From: Candidatus Zixiibacteriota bacterium
Lineage (GTDB): Bacteria > Zixibacteria > MSB-5A5 > GN15 > FEB-12
Length of the DNA stretch: 64,000 bases
Assembly (NCBI GenBank): GCA_024278935.1
Contig: JAJRSF010000023.1
Location: 31,825-95,824, forward strand
Direction: 5' to 3'
This document shows positions 46,123-57,387 of this stretch, in pieces. Both the position numbers and the translations under genes were made by a program. The notes under the pieces are model-generated. The model was not told where the DNA came from and did no database searches. It worked only from the letters and a program-made list of their open reading frames with translations. Positions within the stretch are counted from its first letter, which is position 1, and each line of letters opens with the position of its first letter.

Positions 46123-49100
46123 ATGTTAAAAAGACTGTTAATTGCAGTACTCGCGTTAAGCTTTATCATGGCTTTTACCGGTACAGCTTTTTCAGATGTA
46201 AATCCATACGATCTTGAAATTGGTACACCTTTAACTGTATTTAATGCTACTAAAACAGCAATGGATATTCCTAAGGTTCAACCAGCATCAAGACCAATTG
46301 GAGCAAATATTCGTGCATTTCCAGAAGGCTTTACTATTGCTTCCCCACCATTAGATGGTTTTTGTTTAGACCTACAATATGGTGCAGGTAATTTTTATTT
46401 TGATGTCGCCTGTACTGGAAATACAACTGAAGATTTATTCAATGTAAGATATACAGCTGATGAAAATTTTAATTGTACTCTCAAAATAAACTGGCAGTAT
46501 GTGGAGATCACAAGTGGTACTCCTGACTTAATGGTTTATTTATGGGATGATGACGGTTTAGGTAATCCTGGAACCGCATTAGATTCTATTTTCTACCCTT
46601 CAGGAACATTCGGTGGCGGATGGCTTCCTGTTGATTTTGGTGCTTCCCCAAATGCTCCGGCCGGTGGTGGGGTTTTCTCTGATGGAGAAGACTATCACTA
46701 TGGTGTTCGTGGTATTGGTACAGCTTTTGATACTCTTGCTTTAGTCATCGATGATGGCGCAGCAGGATTAAACAGAACAACTCTCTGGGACACATTTTCT
46801 GGTCCTGGTGCCTGGGGGACTTTTTTAGGTATCTACAACACAGACCGGATGATGTTCCAATCATCTCAGTACTGTGCTGGTGAAATACCATTTACCGATT
46901 GCTATTCACAAGATTACTTTACTTCTTTTACATCTCTATTTCCAATTCCAGATCCTACTTATACCAACACTGATTATTCTATGCGATATGACGTAGGTGG
47001 TCCAGAAACTTTAATTTCTGTTGACTTCTACTTATATGACGCTGGTGATTTTGGTAATGATGATGTTATCATGACAGTTTATGGTGATAACCTTGGACTT
47101 CCTGATGATGGAAACGTTTTATATACACAAACTTTACTAGCCGGTACATATATAGCCGGTTGGTAAACTTTGCCTGTTGGCGTAATTGTTGATACTAAAT
47201 TCCACATTGGATTTACTTCTTCAGCTACTCCAGGTGCAGGATTTGAATTTCTTGTTGTCGATGACGGATCTGTTGTTGAAGCTCGTGCGTCTACCAGAGA
47301 TGGTGGCGTATGGATGACAATGAATGCTTCCGGATGGGCTGATAAGAACTTCTGGATTACAGCAAATCTTTGCCGTGACCAATTCTCTGATTGTGAAACT
47401 CAGAGTTATCATCAAGGTATTGCTTCATTCTGGGAACTTGGTGGTTTGTTTAGACAAGCTGCTGGTGTTAGAATGACTGCTGATGGTCAAAATTGTCAAA
47501 TCAATGAAGTTGGATTTAATTTCTACGATCCAGGTCTTGATACAACTGTTGATCTTCAATATACTCATGATACAAAAATCTCTGTGTATACAGATATAGC
47601 TGGACTTCCAGGTGTAGAACTTGCATCAATAATGATTCCTGGTGGATTCGGTAATTATGACATGTATCCTGCAACTCATACTGTTGACTTTAATCCACTA
47701 GATGTTTATGTATCTGGTGATTACTGGGTTGTCGCTGAATCTCAATTCACTTACGATACATTAGTAGGCTCATCAGAAGGTGTTTTCATCCTTACTGATA
47801 ATGGGTCTGTTCCTAATGAAGCTCGTTCTGCAATTATTTATGGTGACCAACATCCTTCCGGTCCTGTTTGGAGAACTTATCTAGACCGTTATGGTGATGA
47901 TTATGGTATATTTGCACAATCTTCACATTGTTGCGTACCTCATGATACTAAACCTAGACTTTGTTTCCCTGGTTCAGATAATGGTTGGGCAACATTCCAA
48001 GGTGACCAAGGCCGTACAGGTGCTTCTGATCTTCCTGTTGGCGATGCTTGGTGTAACTTGAACTTAAACTGGAGCTATGATGGTCCAGACTTAGTACTCT
48101 TTACAGCTCCTGTCATTTATGGTGACAAAGCTGTATGTGCTTTCTCTACCCAATATGTAGTTATTGATATTATTTCCGGTACTCCTGCTTATGCGCCAAT
48201 TGACGCTGCGTCGGGTGACGGTTTCTTAATCGGTACTGCTATTAGCTCTGCTCCAACTATTGCTAATATTGGTGGCGTTGATATGATGTTTATCGCTGGT
48301 GGTTCTAGACTTTCTACCGCTGGTATTGATTTCAACACAGGTACTGTCATTTGGCAGAACACACTATTTAGTGGTGCTGGAATCTGGGGAAAAACATCCT
48401 TTACTTCATTTACAGTATTAGACGTTGCCGGTACTGACGTAGTATTCCATACTACTGATGCTGGTCATGTTCTAGCTCTTGACGCTGCTACCGGTGCTTT
48501 ATTTGCTGGTTGGGCAACTAACCCTATTAACTTAGGTACTTTCCCATATGCTTCTGGTGCAACTGATGGAACTAACCTTTACTTTGCCACGCAAGATGCT
48601 GGTACTGAAGGTGACATTTTCTCAATTGAAGCAGCAACTGGTCTTCTCAATTGGCAGCTTTCTGCCGCTGGTGGATTAGAAGCTCCTAATCAAGCTGGAT
48701 ATGTTTATCCTGAAGGATTCCGTTCCGGTGTTGCCTATAGTCAAGGTACTGTTTATGCTATTTCTTGGGCAAACGATCTTGGTACATCTGATCATCCTTT
48801 AGATGGTTATTTCTATCAAATTAATGCTGGTACAGGTAATCATGAAGTACCTCCAACAGCAACAAATAGATCTATCTATGCTTCACCTATCATAGACGGT
48901 GACTTTGTATATTCTCCATCAATTTCACAGTGGGCAACACCTACTGGTGGTGGTGGAAACTTAGTTGCTTTCCAAAAATCTACAGGTAGTATAGTTTGGA
49001 GTGCTCAAACTCCTGATGATGCTCGTTACTATAATTCAGGTATCTTATCTTGTGAACCTGATGCATTAGGTTTACCTGCACCAGATCTAATCTTCGTATT

Positions 49101-51159
49101 TAACCAATTTGGTTTCTTTGAATGTTACAACTCAATAACCGGCGAACAGATATTTAGTCGTCGTGTTGACCACGGTGGTACTACACTACAACGTGGTATG
49201 GGTGGTGCAATGGCTATGACTGCAACTGATGGTCTTCATATGTTATTCGCTGATCAATCTGGCGAACTTTATGATTTCAAATTAGGTGCTGACAGACCTC
49301 GTTTAGAGCTCCAAACTTTCACAATTAAGACTGCTGTCGATTTTGGAACTAATCCTGCTTTACCTTTAGCTCTTGGTCCAATCATTGTTAACACTGGTTG
49401 TGCTGATCTAAATATTTCTTTAGTTTCTGTTGATGAAAATCCTATTAGTGGTTCATCTTTCCCTCTTTTCTCTTCAAACAATCTTGTCTCTGAAGAAATT
49501 ATGGATCGTGCTAATGCTATTAGTGACTTTATGCAACGCGAAGCATTCTTATCTAAATTTACAATGATTGCTGATGCTCATGTAACTTCTACATTCGATG
49601 TTAATTCATCTGATCGTGAACTTAAATCATCTAGCTTCTCTGCTGGTATCCCTGCTTGGTTTGTCTCTTTAGATAGTCCTGGTTCTGGTGATGTCATCTT
49701 CGCTGGTGATACAACTAGCTTACAAATCACTGTAAATCAACCAATGATTAGCCGTGGAAAACAATCAGTTTATATCGCATTTACTTCTGATGATCCTGAT
49801 TATTTCTTAAACGCTGATGCTATTGCTGGTGGTTTCCTTCCTGAAGTTAAATTAACAATCGTTGGTGGTTGTTTAGTTGATACTACTACATTAAACTTCG
49901 GTATGGCTGGTGCTAACATTCAGCTAGTTACTAACTCCGGTCGTTTAGGTACTGGTGACTGGGATCCACATGGTTTTGATATTGACACTGATGCTAGTTC
50001 TTACTACCAAGGTTCTTATATCTATGGTATTGAACAATTCCGCATTGCTGTTAACACTCAAGATTGGCTCTCCGGTGGTGATCTTGATGGTGAAGACGGT
50101 GGTTGGTTTGGCTTACAAGCTGATCCTAACTATTGTGATAATACATGTAAACCTGCTTTGACAGCTTCTGTTGCCGTTGGTGCGATCTCTATTGATGGTC
50201 TCACTTACGATCCAATCGCTGCTGACATGGTATGTAAAACATATATTGATTCAGTCACATCTGCAGGTCGTGTAATTGATACTACTGAAGTTGGTAGTTT
50301 CGGTTGGTCTGACTTTGAAAACCTTAACTTCGATGATACTCTTTCAATGGGTCTTATGGTTAACTCACGTACTATCGGTGTTACCGATCTTCCTGAATTA
50401 GCTAACATGACTCTTGAAATCATGGAAATCAACGAACGTAATGGTGTTGACTCTGTAACTGGTTGGTATTTCGGCCAAATCACTGATTATGATGTTGGTG
50501 GTGACGCTGCTGCTATGGATCGCACAATTTCTACTGCTTGGGCATATAACCCAGGTGGAAGCAATGCGTGGGGTTCTATCAAGATTCCATTCGGTTGTGG
50601 TACTTTAGGTGCCTTACAAGACGTTGATTATGAACCTCTTCGTTCAATCAAAGATCTTGGTGGTGCTATGGCTTTATTCTGGCAAGATGGTGCTGCTGGA
50701 ACCCAAGGTGGTGCTTATTTTGATTCAGCTTACCCATGGTTAAGCTTACCTGCCGGAACTATTGCTCCTGCACAAGCTACTTCTGATTTTGAAATGCATA
50801 CAACTTATGCAGGTCATGATTTTGGACCTAGCGGTACATACTCTTTAGCTGTTGCTAACTTTGCCTTATTTGGCTTAGCTGACAATACTACTGCAGGTAC
50901 TGAAATGGCTGATTTAGCTCATATGGTTAACAAATGGGCTGGTTTTGGTCGTGGTGACGTAAACAATGACGGCGGTGTTAACTTAGCTGACATTATTTAT
51001 CTTGCTGGTAATGTTAACAATGCTGGTCCTGGCGCGATTCCTTTTGCTCACCTTGGTGACGTAAATGCTGATGGTGCTATCGACGGTGCTGACATTGCTT
51101 ACTTAGTTGATTACTACTTCAATTGTGGCCCTTGCCCAATGGGAGACTGGATGTTCTAA
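46123..51159 (+). CDS. Giant secreted dockerin protein with PQQ-like propeller, in-frame TAA
   Basis: The 1678-residue frame starts with a signal peptide (MLKRLLIAVLALSFIMAFTGTAFS). It has several similar Asp/Gly-rich beta domains, a PQQ-type propeller-like middle (SYDGPDLVLFTAPVIYGDKAV, GHVLALDAATG, LNWQLSAAGG) and two dockerin-like Ca-binding repeats near the end (GDVNNDGGVNLADIIYLAG, LGDVNADGAIDGADIAYLVDYYF). TAA at 47164-47166 breaks it after residue 347, but the frame continues TLPVGVIVDTKFHIGFTSS. Codon use is strongly T-ending (GGT, GCT), unlike neighbours, which suggests high expression. A terminator follows. Possibly a cell-surface or S-layer-like protein. Confidence 0.8.
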
Positions 51160-51200
51160 ACACCAGTTTTATAGTAATTTACTTTTGTAATATATTTATG

Positions 51201-51234
51201 GAAGCGAGGAGTTTACTCCTCGCTTCTTTTTTTT
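51201..51234 (+). terminator. Rho-independent terminator of giant gene
   Basis: A 10-bp or longer stem, GAAGCGAGGAGT with ACTCCTCGCTTC, followed by eight T, starts 42 nt past the stop of the giant dockerin gene. Confidence 0.92.
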
Positions 51235-51271
51235 ATATTACTTTTATGAACAGCAACCTTTATTTTAATCT

Positions 51272-52369
51272 ATGAATCAAAAAGAAACTGATAAGTACAA
51301 TCAAGCTGTCTACAAATTAGTTGGGGATCTCTTTAGTATCACTGCTTTATATAATTCTGATAACGAAACTGTCGTTACACTCATACCAAGATACAACAAG
51401 AACCTTTCTCTGAAACTTCTCAAGGACCGACTCCAAATTGCAGGTTACACATACGTCATTGAAGATGAGGAAGAACAAATCAGCTTACGAGTACATTCGA
51501 AACCGACATTTAAAATCCCACCATTAAATATATTTCTCTTTTTTGTGACTCTGTTTTCTATCTATGTCGTGCCTGTTTTTTTTCAACAGAATTTCATGAC
51601 AGCCGAAGTGTTTTCTTTCAAAGAGATGATACACCGTACCTACTTGGCATTGCTGCAAGGCGACGGTATTATCTTTACGATTGCTATGATTTCAATTTTG
51701 TTTGTGCATGAGATGGGACATTACATAGCCAGTCGAAGACGAAACATAATTACATCGTGGCCATATTTTATTCCGGCACCAAATATCATCGGTACTTGCG
51801 GAGCAATTATAAAATCGAAGTCACCATTTTGGAATCGACGCGACTTAATCGAAGTTGGTGCTTGGGGTCCTATCGCGGGATGGATCGTTGCTTTGGCATG
51901 GACGACCTATGGAATCTTGACTGCTACAATCGAGCCTCTTACATCGACACTTGAAACCGGAATCCTAGGCGAACCTCTTATTTTTAAATTACTCACCTAT
52001 ATTTGTATTACACCTAGCTCTGAAGACTTTGCTATAATACTTAATGATGCAATATTTGCCGGATGGGTCGGAATGCTTGTCACCGCAATTAATATGTTGC
52101 CGATTGGGCAACTCGATGGTGGGCATGTTGTCTATGGACTTTTTAAAAAGAAACAACATCTGATTGGATATTTTGCGATGGGAGTTTTATTTATTCTCGG
52201 CTTTGATTCACCACTTTGGTGGATGTTTGCTGCGATGGGAATTATATTTGGTGTGAAGCACCCTCCCACATTAAATGATGCACAAATACTTTCGAGAACT
52301 GCAATCATACTGGCGGTAAGTTCTCTACTGATATTAGTTTTATCTTTTACGCCGGTGCCTTCTCCGTAA
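51272..52369 (+). CDS. Site-2-protease-family (M50) membrane metalloprotease
   Basis: The 365-residue protein has about seven membrane helices. The zinc motif VHEMGHYIAS lies near residue 150 and the second ligand motif INMLPIGQLDGGHVVYG near residue 285. A cytoplasmic N-terminal domain of about 80 residues precedes the first helix. Such proteases cut substrates within the membrane, often in stress signalling; the target is unknown. Overlaps the convergent HD-GYP gene by 23 bp at the 3' end. Confidence 0.92.
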   Translation: MNQKETDKYNQAVYKLVGDLFSITALYNSDNETVVTLIPRYNKNLSLKLLKDRLQIAGYTYVIEDEEEQISLRVHSKPTFKIPPLNIFLFFVTLFSIYVVPVFFQQNFMTAEVFSFKEMIHRTYLALLQGDGIIFTIAMISILFVHEMGHYIASRRRNIITSWPYFIPAPNIIGTCGAIIKSKSPFWNRRDLIEVGAWGPIAGWIVALAWTTYGILTATIEPLTSTLETGILGEPLIFKLLTYICITPSSEDFAIILNDAIFAGWVGMLVTAINMLPIGQLDGGHVVYGLFKKKQHLIGYFAMGVLFILGFDSPLWWMFAAMGIIFGVKHPPTLNDAQILSRTAIILAVSSLLILVLSFTPVPSP

Positions 52370-53861
52370 CGAATGATTCTTCTAATTGCACAAGGTCTTC
52401 TTCTCTTCCGTACATCTGTACAAAATCAATTTTCCCCTGTTGCATAATCCAAATAAATGTATCAACAATCAATGGGTCAAATTGAGTCCCTCTATATTTT
52501 CGCAATTCAGCAACCGCTATAGATAAACTGCGACCTTCACGATATGGACGGTCAGATAAAATGGCATCAAAAGTATCTGCCACCGCAAGGAGCCGTCCCT
52601 CTATAGGAATCTCATTTTCGACAAGTTGATTTGGGTAGCCGGAACCGTCATATTTTTCATGATGAGAAATCACATACGGAATAGCCGGTTTAAACAATTC
52701 AATGCCTTCGATGATTTTCAAACCCATACTAGGATGACTGTTCATTTTCTGTAATTCTTCATCTGTTAATTTACTCTGTTTATTTAAGATAGAATCCGGT
52801 ACGCCAATTTTACCAATATCATGTAAGGTACAACCGATTTGTAAATGACGTAACTGCTGGTCGTTCCATCCTAATTCCAAAGCAATCAATTCTGCCAACT
52901 GACAAACTCGTGTTGTATGCCCGGCAGTATAGGCATCTCTTGCTTCAATAGCGTTTGCTAAAGCAGAGAACGCCTGCAAATACGAATGTTCTAAGTCACG
53001 ATATAATTTAAAATTCATAAATGTCGATGCTGCCGAATTACTCAACAACTGCAGTATATCAAGTTGACCGGAAGTAAGTCTATCAAAACGGTTGATAGTA
53101 ATAATATTGATAATACCCATTAATTTTTTACGGCTACAGATTGGCTGAGTTATAAAAGTCTTTACATATTCTTGTCCGTCAAGTTCAACTGTTTCTTTTA
53201 AAATTAAAGGTTGATGAGACTTCGTATTCAAAACTTTGTGAATCAAAGAAGCATCACAAATAGTTTCAACATAAGAGTCATCATCTGACTCATAAATAGT
53301 TTCATACACAGCTTTTGACTGAGGGTCTATAGAAATCAAAGAAACCGCTGTCGCCGACAATTCATTTTTACAAGAGGTAGCCACAAGTTTCATAAACTCT
53401 TCAATATTGTCTTCAGCGGCAGATGCATTTATCACTTTTAAGAAATCGACTTGTTCTTTTAAAGAAACGTTGTCTCGAATGACCTGTTGATGAATCAGCC
53501 CTCGTGAAATTGTAGCTCGCAGAAGATCAAGTTTGAATGGTTTAATTAAAAAATCGTAGGCACCATTTTTTAAGACATCGATTGCAATTTCTACAGTCGG
53601 ATGAGCTGTCATAAGAATAACGACAGCATCATGGTGACTTTTTTGAGTAGCATCAATAACATCAACACCGGAAAACTCACCCATGACTAAATCCGTCAAA
53701 ACAAGGTCGACCTTATTATTTTTTATAAACTCGATGCCTTCTTTGACATCTGAAAAAATATGGACATTATAGTTAAATGACCCTAAAGCTTCTTTTATAA
53801 TATTGCAAATATGTTTTTCATCATCTACTACAACAATTTGTGGTACAAAGATGTTAGACAT
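52347..53861 (-). CDS. HD-GYP response regulator (putative cyclic-di-GMP phosphodiesterase)
   Basis: The start is ATG 53861 (MSNIFVPQIVVVDDEKHIC); the longer frame runs into lipA. Receiver domain (LVLTDLVMGEFSG phospho-site), a GAF-like middle domain (residues about 150-300), then HD-GYP: ARDAYTAGHTTRVCQLAELIA, LHDIGKIGVPDSIL, HHEKYDGSGYPNQL, and AVADTFDAILSDRPY. It probably hydrolyses cyclic-di-GMP in response to a signal; no sensor kinase is adjacent. 504 residues. Confidence 0.92.
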   Translation of the reverse strand: MSNIFVPQIVVVDDEKHICNIIKEALGSFNYNVHIFSDVKEGIEFIKNNKVDLVLTDLVMGEFSGVDVIDATQKSHHDAVVILMTAHPTVEIAIDVLKNGAYDFLIKPFKLDLLRATISRGLIHQQVIRDNVSLKEQVDFLKVINASAAEDNIEEFMKLVATSCKNELSATAVSLISIDPQSKAVYETIYESDDDSYVETICDASLIHKVLNTKSHQPLILKETVELDGQEYVKTFITQPICSRKKLMGIINIITINRFDRLTSGQLDILQLLSNSAASTFMNFKLYRDLEHSYLQAFSALANAIEARDAYTAGHTTRVCQLAELIALELGWNDQQLRHLQIGCTLHDIGKIGVPDSILNKQSKLTDEELQKMNSHPSMGLKIIEGIELFKPAIPYVISHHEKYDGSGYPNQLVENEIPIEGRLLAVADTFDAILSDRPYREGRSLSIAVAELRKYRGTQFDPLIVDTFIWIMQQGKIDFVQMYGREEDLVQLEESFVTEKAPA

Positions 53862-53970
53862 CACAGTCCTTTCCTTCTTAATAATACTTTCTACGTTTTG
53901 TATCGGAGGGATTTTGTCTAAGATAAGAGCAGGAATGCAATCTGTATAAAGCTGGAGCTTGCTTATGAAA

Positions 53971-54819
53971 TTATATCTGGTCTGCCCTATACGACGACCG
54001 GACAAGAGGGACTGAAACGACTTTTGAGATACCGGATTCTTCAGCCAATTGTTTCAATTTGAGAAACTCATCAGGATGATAATACTTTTTGACCTCTAAA
54101 TGTTTTGCAGAAGGTGCAAGATATTGACCAATGGTTAAGATTGAAACATTATGAGCAGAAAGGTCATCAAAAAGAACTTTCAACTGCTCGACAGTCTCAC
54201 CAACCCCAACCATGATACCTGATTTTGTAGTTATAGCTGAATTTTCAGAAACAAATTTTAAAAGATTCAAAGAAAATTTATAATTTGCCTGCGGTCTTAC
54301 TATCGAATACAATGATTCAACAGTTTCAAGATTATGATTAAAAATGTTTGGTTTGCAATCTATAATAATTTGTATCCCACTTGGAGCATGTAAAAAGTCA
54401 GGAGTCAATAATTCTATGACTGCCTTTGGAAGCAGTTTTTTAATTTCAGCGACAACTTGTGCAAATTGAGAAGCACCACCATCGGTGAGATCATCACGGG
54501 TAACCGAGGTTATAACAATATGTTTTAATTTTAGTTTTCGAGAAATTCCTGCAATTCGAATCGGTTCTGTTTTGTCAACTATTTGAGGAAGTCCCGGTTC
54601 AATATCACAGAAGCTGCAATTTCTGGTGCATTTTGATCCTAAGATCAAAAATGTTGCGGTGCCTCTGTCAAAACATTCTGACCTGTTGGGACAATTTGCC
54701 GCATGACAAACAGTCTCGACACCATAGCTCTTAATCAGTTGATTGACCTCTTTAAACTTATGTCCACCAACAGCTTTTATTTTCAGCCAGTCTGGTTTTC
54801 TTTGCTTTTGTAGTGACAT
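53971..54819 (-). CDS. lipA: Lipoyl synthase
   Basis: Radical-SAM enzyme that inserts sulfur into octanoyl groups to form lipoate on dehydrogenase subunits. Auxiliary cluster motif VCHAANCPNRSEC, radical-SAM CTRNCSFCDI, then VTRDDLTDGGASQFA and the C-terminal RSSYRA motif. 282 residues, somewhat short but complete. Intact. Confidence 0.96.
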   Translation of the reverse strand: MSLQKQRKPDWLKIKAVGGHKFKEVNQLIKSYGVETVCHAANCPNRSECFDRGTATFLILGSKCTRNCSFCDIEPGLPQIVDKTEPIRIAGISRKLKLKHIVITSVTRDDLTDGGASQFAQVVAEIKKLLPKAVIELLTPDFLHAPSGIQIIIDCKPNIFNHNLETVESLYSIVRPQANYKFSLNLLKFVSENSAITTKSGIMVGVGETVEQLKVLFDDLSAHNVSILTIGQYLAPSAKHLEVKKYYHPDEFLKLKQLAEESGISKVVSVPLVRSSYRADQI

Positions 54820-54952
54820 ACTTATTTTTTTCTAACTTCTAAACTCTTTTTGATAATTCTTTTAAAACATTTTACTCAATTTTAATCAAGTATAATGGAA
54901 ATTGCTCGATAATCAAGAAAAAGGATAAACATTTGAGAATTAAGGATATACA

Positions 54953-57037
54953 ATGAAAGTTCGGAAAAACTTCATTTTCTTCACTCTTTTAATATTACTT
55001 ATTGCCGGATCAGTATTAGCTATTGATAAAAATAATATTACGGTTACGAACTTAGAAAATAATCAGATTACAGATATTCGTATACGACCTAATTTGTCTG
55101 CGGCTGATACTTGTGAAGTACGTCATGATCTCGGAATGTTCTGGCAGATCGGAAATTGGGTAGTCGGTAACGAACTGTATAAAAGTTATCTCGACCCATC
55201 GCTGACTTGTGCCAATCCTTATCCTTATTCTGTTACCGAAATAACTATGCTTATGGAATTTGATTCTGCGACTTCTATTACCGTTTCGGTTGATGTTGAA
55301 AAAGTTGATTACTCAAACCCGGACTGTCCGTTCCCCGATACAATAATGCTTGGGATATCATCAACTTGGAGTTACACGATTCCCGAAGCAGGGCTATATA
55401 ATATCATAGTTCCTTTTGATGCTCCAATTGTTGTACACGAACCATTTTTTGCTGGTTTCTTTATCGGTGACATTGATACAAATCATGTTCCGTTTCTTTT
55501 TACAGATAGTAATACACAATCAATTTGTGTGTCGTATAATGTTTGGGATGATTCAATTGGTTTTGTCGATCTCATGGGTTTTGACTTCCCCGGGCAATTA
55601 GTACTTTATGCAACTGGTGTTCCCGGAGGCGGACCATCGGACCCCGAACCTGCTGTCAGAATTGTATCGCCGTACAACAATGATACAAAATATAAAAGTA
55701 CAGAAATCTGGGCGGATGAAATTTCAGGTTCCCCAATAATTGATTACGTTTCTTTTGCCTACTTTACAAATGCAGATACAACCGAGATAGGAAGAGTTTA
55801 TGATGGTACTAAAACATTTCGTGATGGAATAAACCAAAGCAGTAATGCCAGAGGATATAGTATGGACTGGGATTTCAGTTCACTTCCTGAAGGTACCTAC
55901 AATATTTTAGTAACTGCCGTCGACAGTCTGGGTCGGTATTCCTCTTAACAGATTGCACTATTTTTGGAACCATCTCCACCTATCGCAGAAATAACATCAC
56001 CATCGAAAGGGGCAAATTTTTGTCCGCAATTTGATATTTTAATGTCTTCAAATGATAACAATCTGACGAATGTGAAATTGTCATACCAAAAGTCTGAGCC
56101 GAATTTTCCTATCAATGCTAAAACTTTACTCATGTCAGATTTTGGGGATCACTTCTCATCAGCAATATCTGCCTCACTTGCAATCCAGGCATTGGATGAC
56201 CGAGGTATCTATTATTTAATGCGTAAGAATAGTGCTGTTGTTGATGCTACTCAAATGACAAATTTACTGGCTACTTATTTTTCTATTATCGCAAACAATG
56301 GTGTGTATGATGAAAATGTTTTTGAAGGACTCCAACTGTTTAACGCCTCGATACAAAATGTCTTAGATATTGGATATATAAGATCTCCGAATTATTTAAA
56401 TTTAAGAACCGAAATAGAACTGAATCACAAAGTTGCAATCGCCGGTATCGGTGGAACAAGTAATAATTGGATTTTAATTGATGGATTTTCAGGGACGAAA
56501 AATTTAGATGGTACCTACAATATCACAATAAGCAATCCGATAACTGCCTTAATAGAAACTGTGCAATTACGGAATCAAGGTTTGGGAGTTGAAATATTTT
56601 ATAATGGTGGATGGCAACCGATTGAAATAATTTTCCATATCGGAACTGATGGTTGGAACAGCACTCAGACTCCTTTTGGTGAAGATCTAAATAGAGCAGA
56701 TGGTTGGTCGTTTAATTGGACTCCTCCAAATCTTTGGCATGGATATGATTATTTTATCCAGTCAGAAGGAACCGACCTGACCGAACTGAAAGGGTATGAC
56801 GTAACAATGTATTCATACGACTGCACCCAATTTTATCTCGCCGGAGATTTTAACAACGACGGTTATGCAGATATTACTGACCTAAATTACCTCATATCTT
56901 ATTTTATCAACCAAGGAGCTCCTCCTATCGGCGGTGATGGACGAGCCGATACCAACTGTGACGGTTACTTAAACATAACCGACATCGTGTACTATGCGAA
57001 TTTCATATTCGGACAAGCTCCCACTCCGTGTTACTAA
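54953..57037 (+). CDS. Secreted dockerin protein, interrupted by in-frame TAA
   Basis: The 694-residue frame starts MKVRKNFIFFTLLILLIAG, a signal peptide. An Ig-like beta region holds PAVRIVSPYNNDTKYKSTEIW and PEGTYNILVTAVDSLGRYSS. TAA at 55946-55948 is followed in the same frame by QIALFLEPSPPIAEI, the usual start of a second Ig-like segment, so one codon is broken. A globular part (EIELNHKVAIAGIGG) follows, then two dockerin-like repeats (AGDFNNDGYADITDLNYLISYF and DTNCDGYLNITDIVYYANFIFG). A strong terminator follows. Function unknown; exported. Confidence 0.78.
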
Positions 57038-57044
57038 AAAGTTA

Positions 57045-57071
57045 AAGCCCGCATATGCGGGCTTTTTTTTT
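57045..57071 (+). terminator. Rho-independent terminator at chromosome-prophage junction
   Basis: AAGCCCGC-AT-ATGCGGGCTT-type hairpin (57045-57063) followed by nine T ends the plus-strand dockerin gene. It meets the stop codon of the first minus-strand phage gene, so it may serve both directions. Confidence 0.9.
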
Positions 57072-57372
57072 ACTTCCTACTGATTGCTGCTGAAATTGCT
57101 CGACGAGCAACTTGTGGTGAGATATCGCAGATTGAAATTAAAGTATCAACTGCTGTATCGAGATATTTTAGCCAATCCTTTTGTGGATATTTGTTTTTTA
57201 AATCATCGGTTATTTCATCAGCAATAGTTGCAACATATTCAGCATACTGCTTTCTCTTTCCGACTTTCAAAAATGGAAGGATATATTTGTTTGTTACATG
57301 TCCAAACAAAAGCATACCGATTGAACTTAACATACCTATCCATGATGTAGGTTGTGAAAATAATGAATCCAT
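57070..57372 (-). CDS. Small membrane protein, holin-like
   Basis: 100 residues with an N-terminal hydrophobic segment (WIGMLSSIGMLLFGHVTNKYILPFL) and a charged, helical C-terminus. Size, single membrane segment and position at the end of the phage block fit a holin or a prophage membrane protein. No clear family motif, so assignment is weak. Confidence 0.45.
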   Translation of the reverse strand: MDSLFSQPTSWIGMLSSIGMLLFGHVTNKYILPFLKVGKRKQYAEYVATIADEITDDLKNKYPQKDWLKYLDTAVDTLISICDISPQVARRAISAAISRK

Positions 57373-57387
57373 AGAACCATCCTTTTG

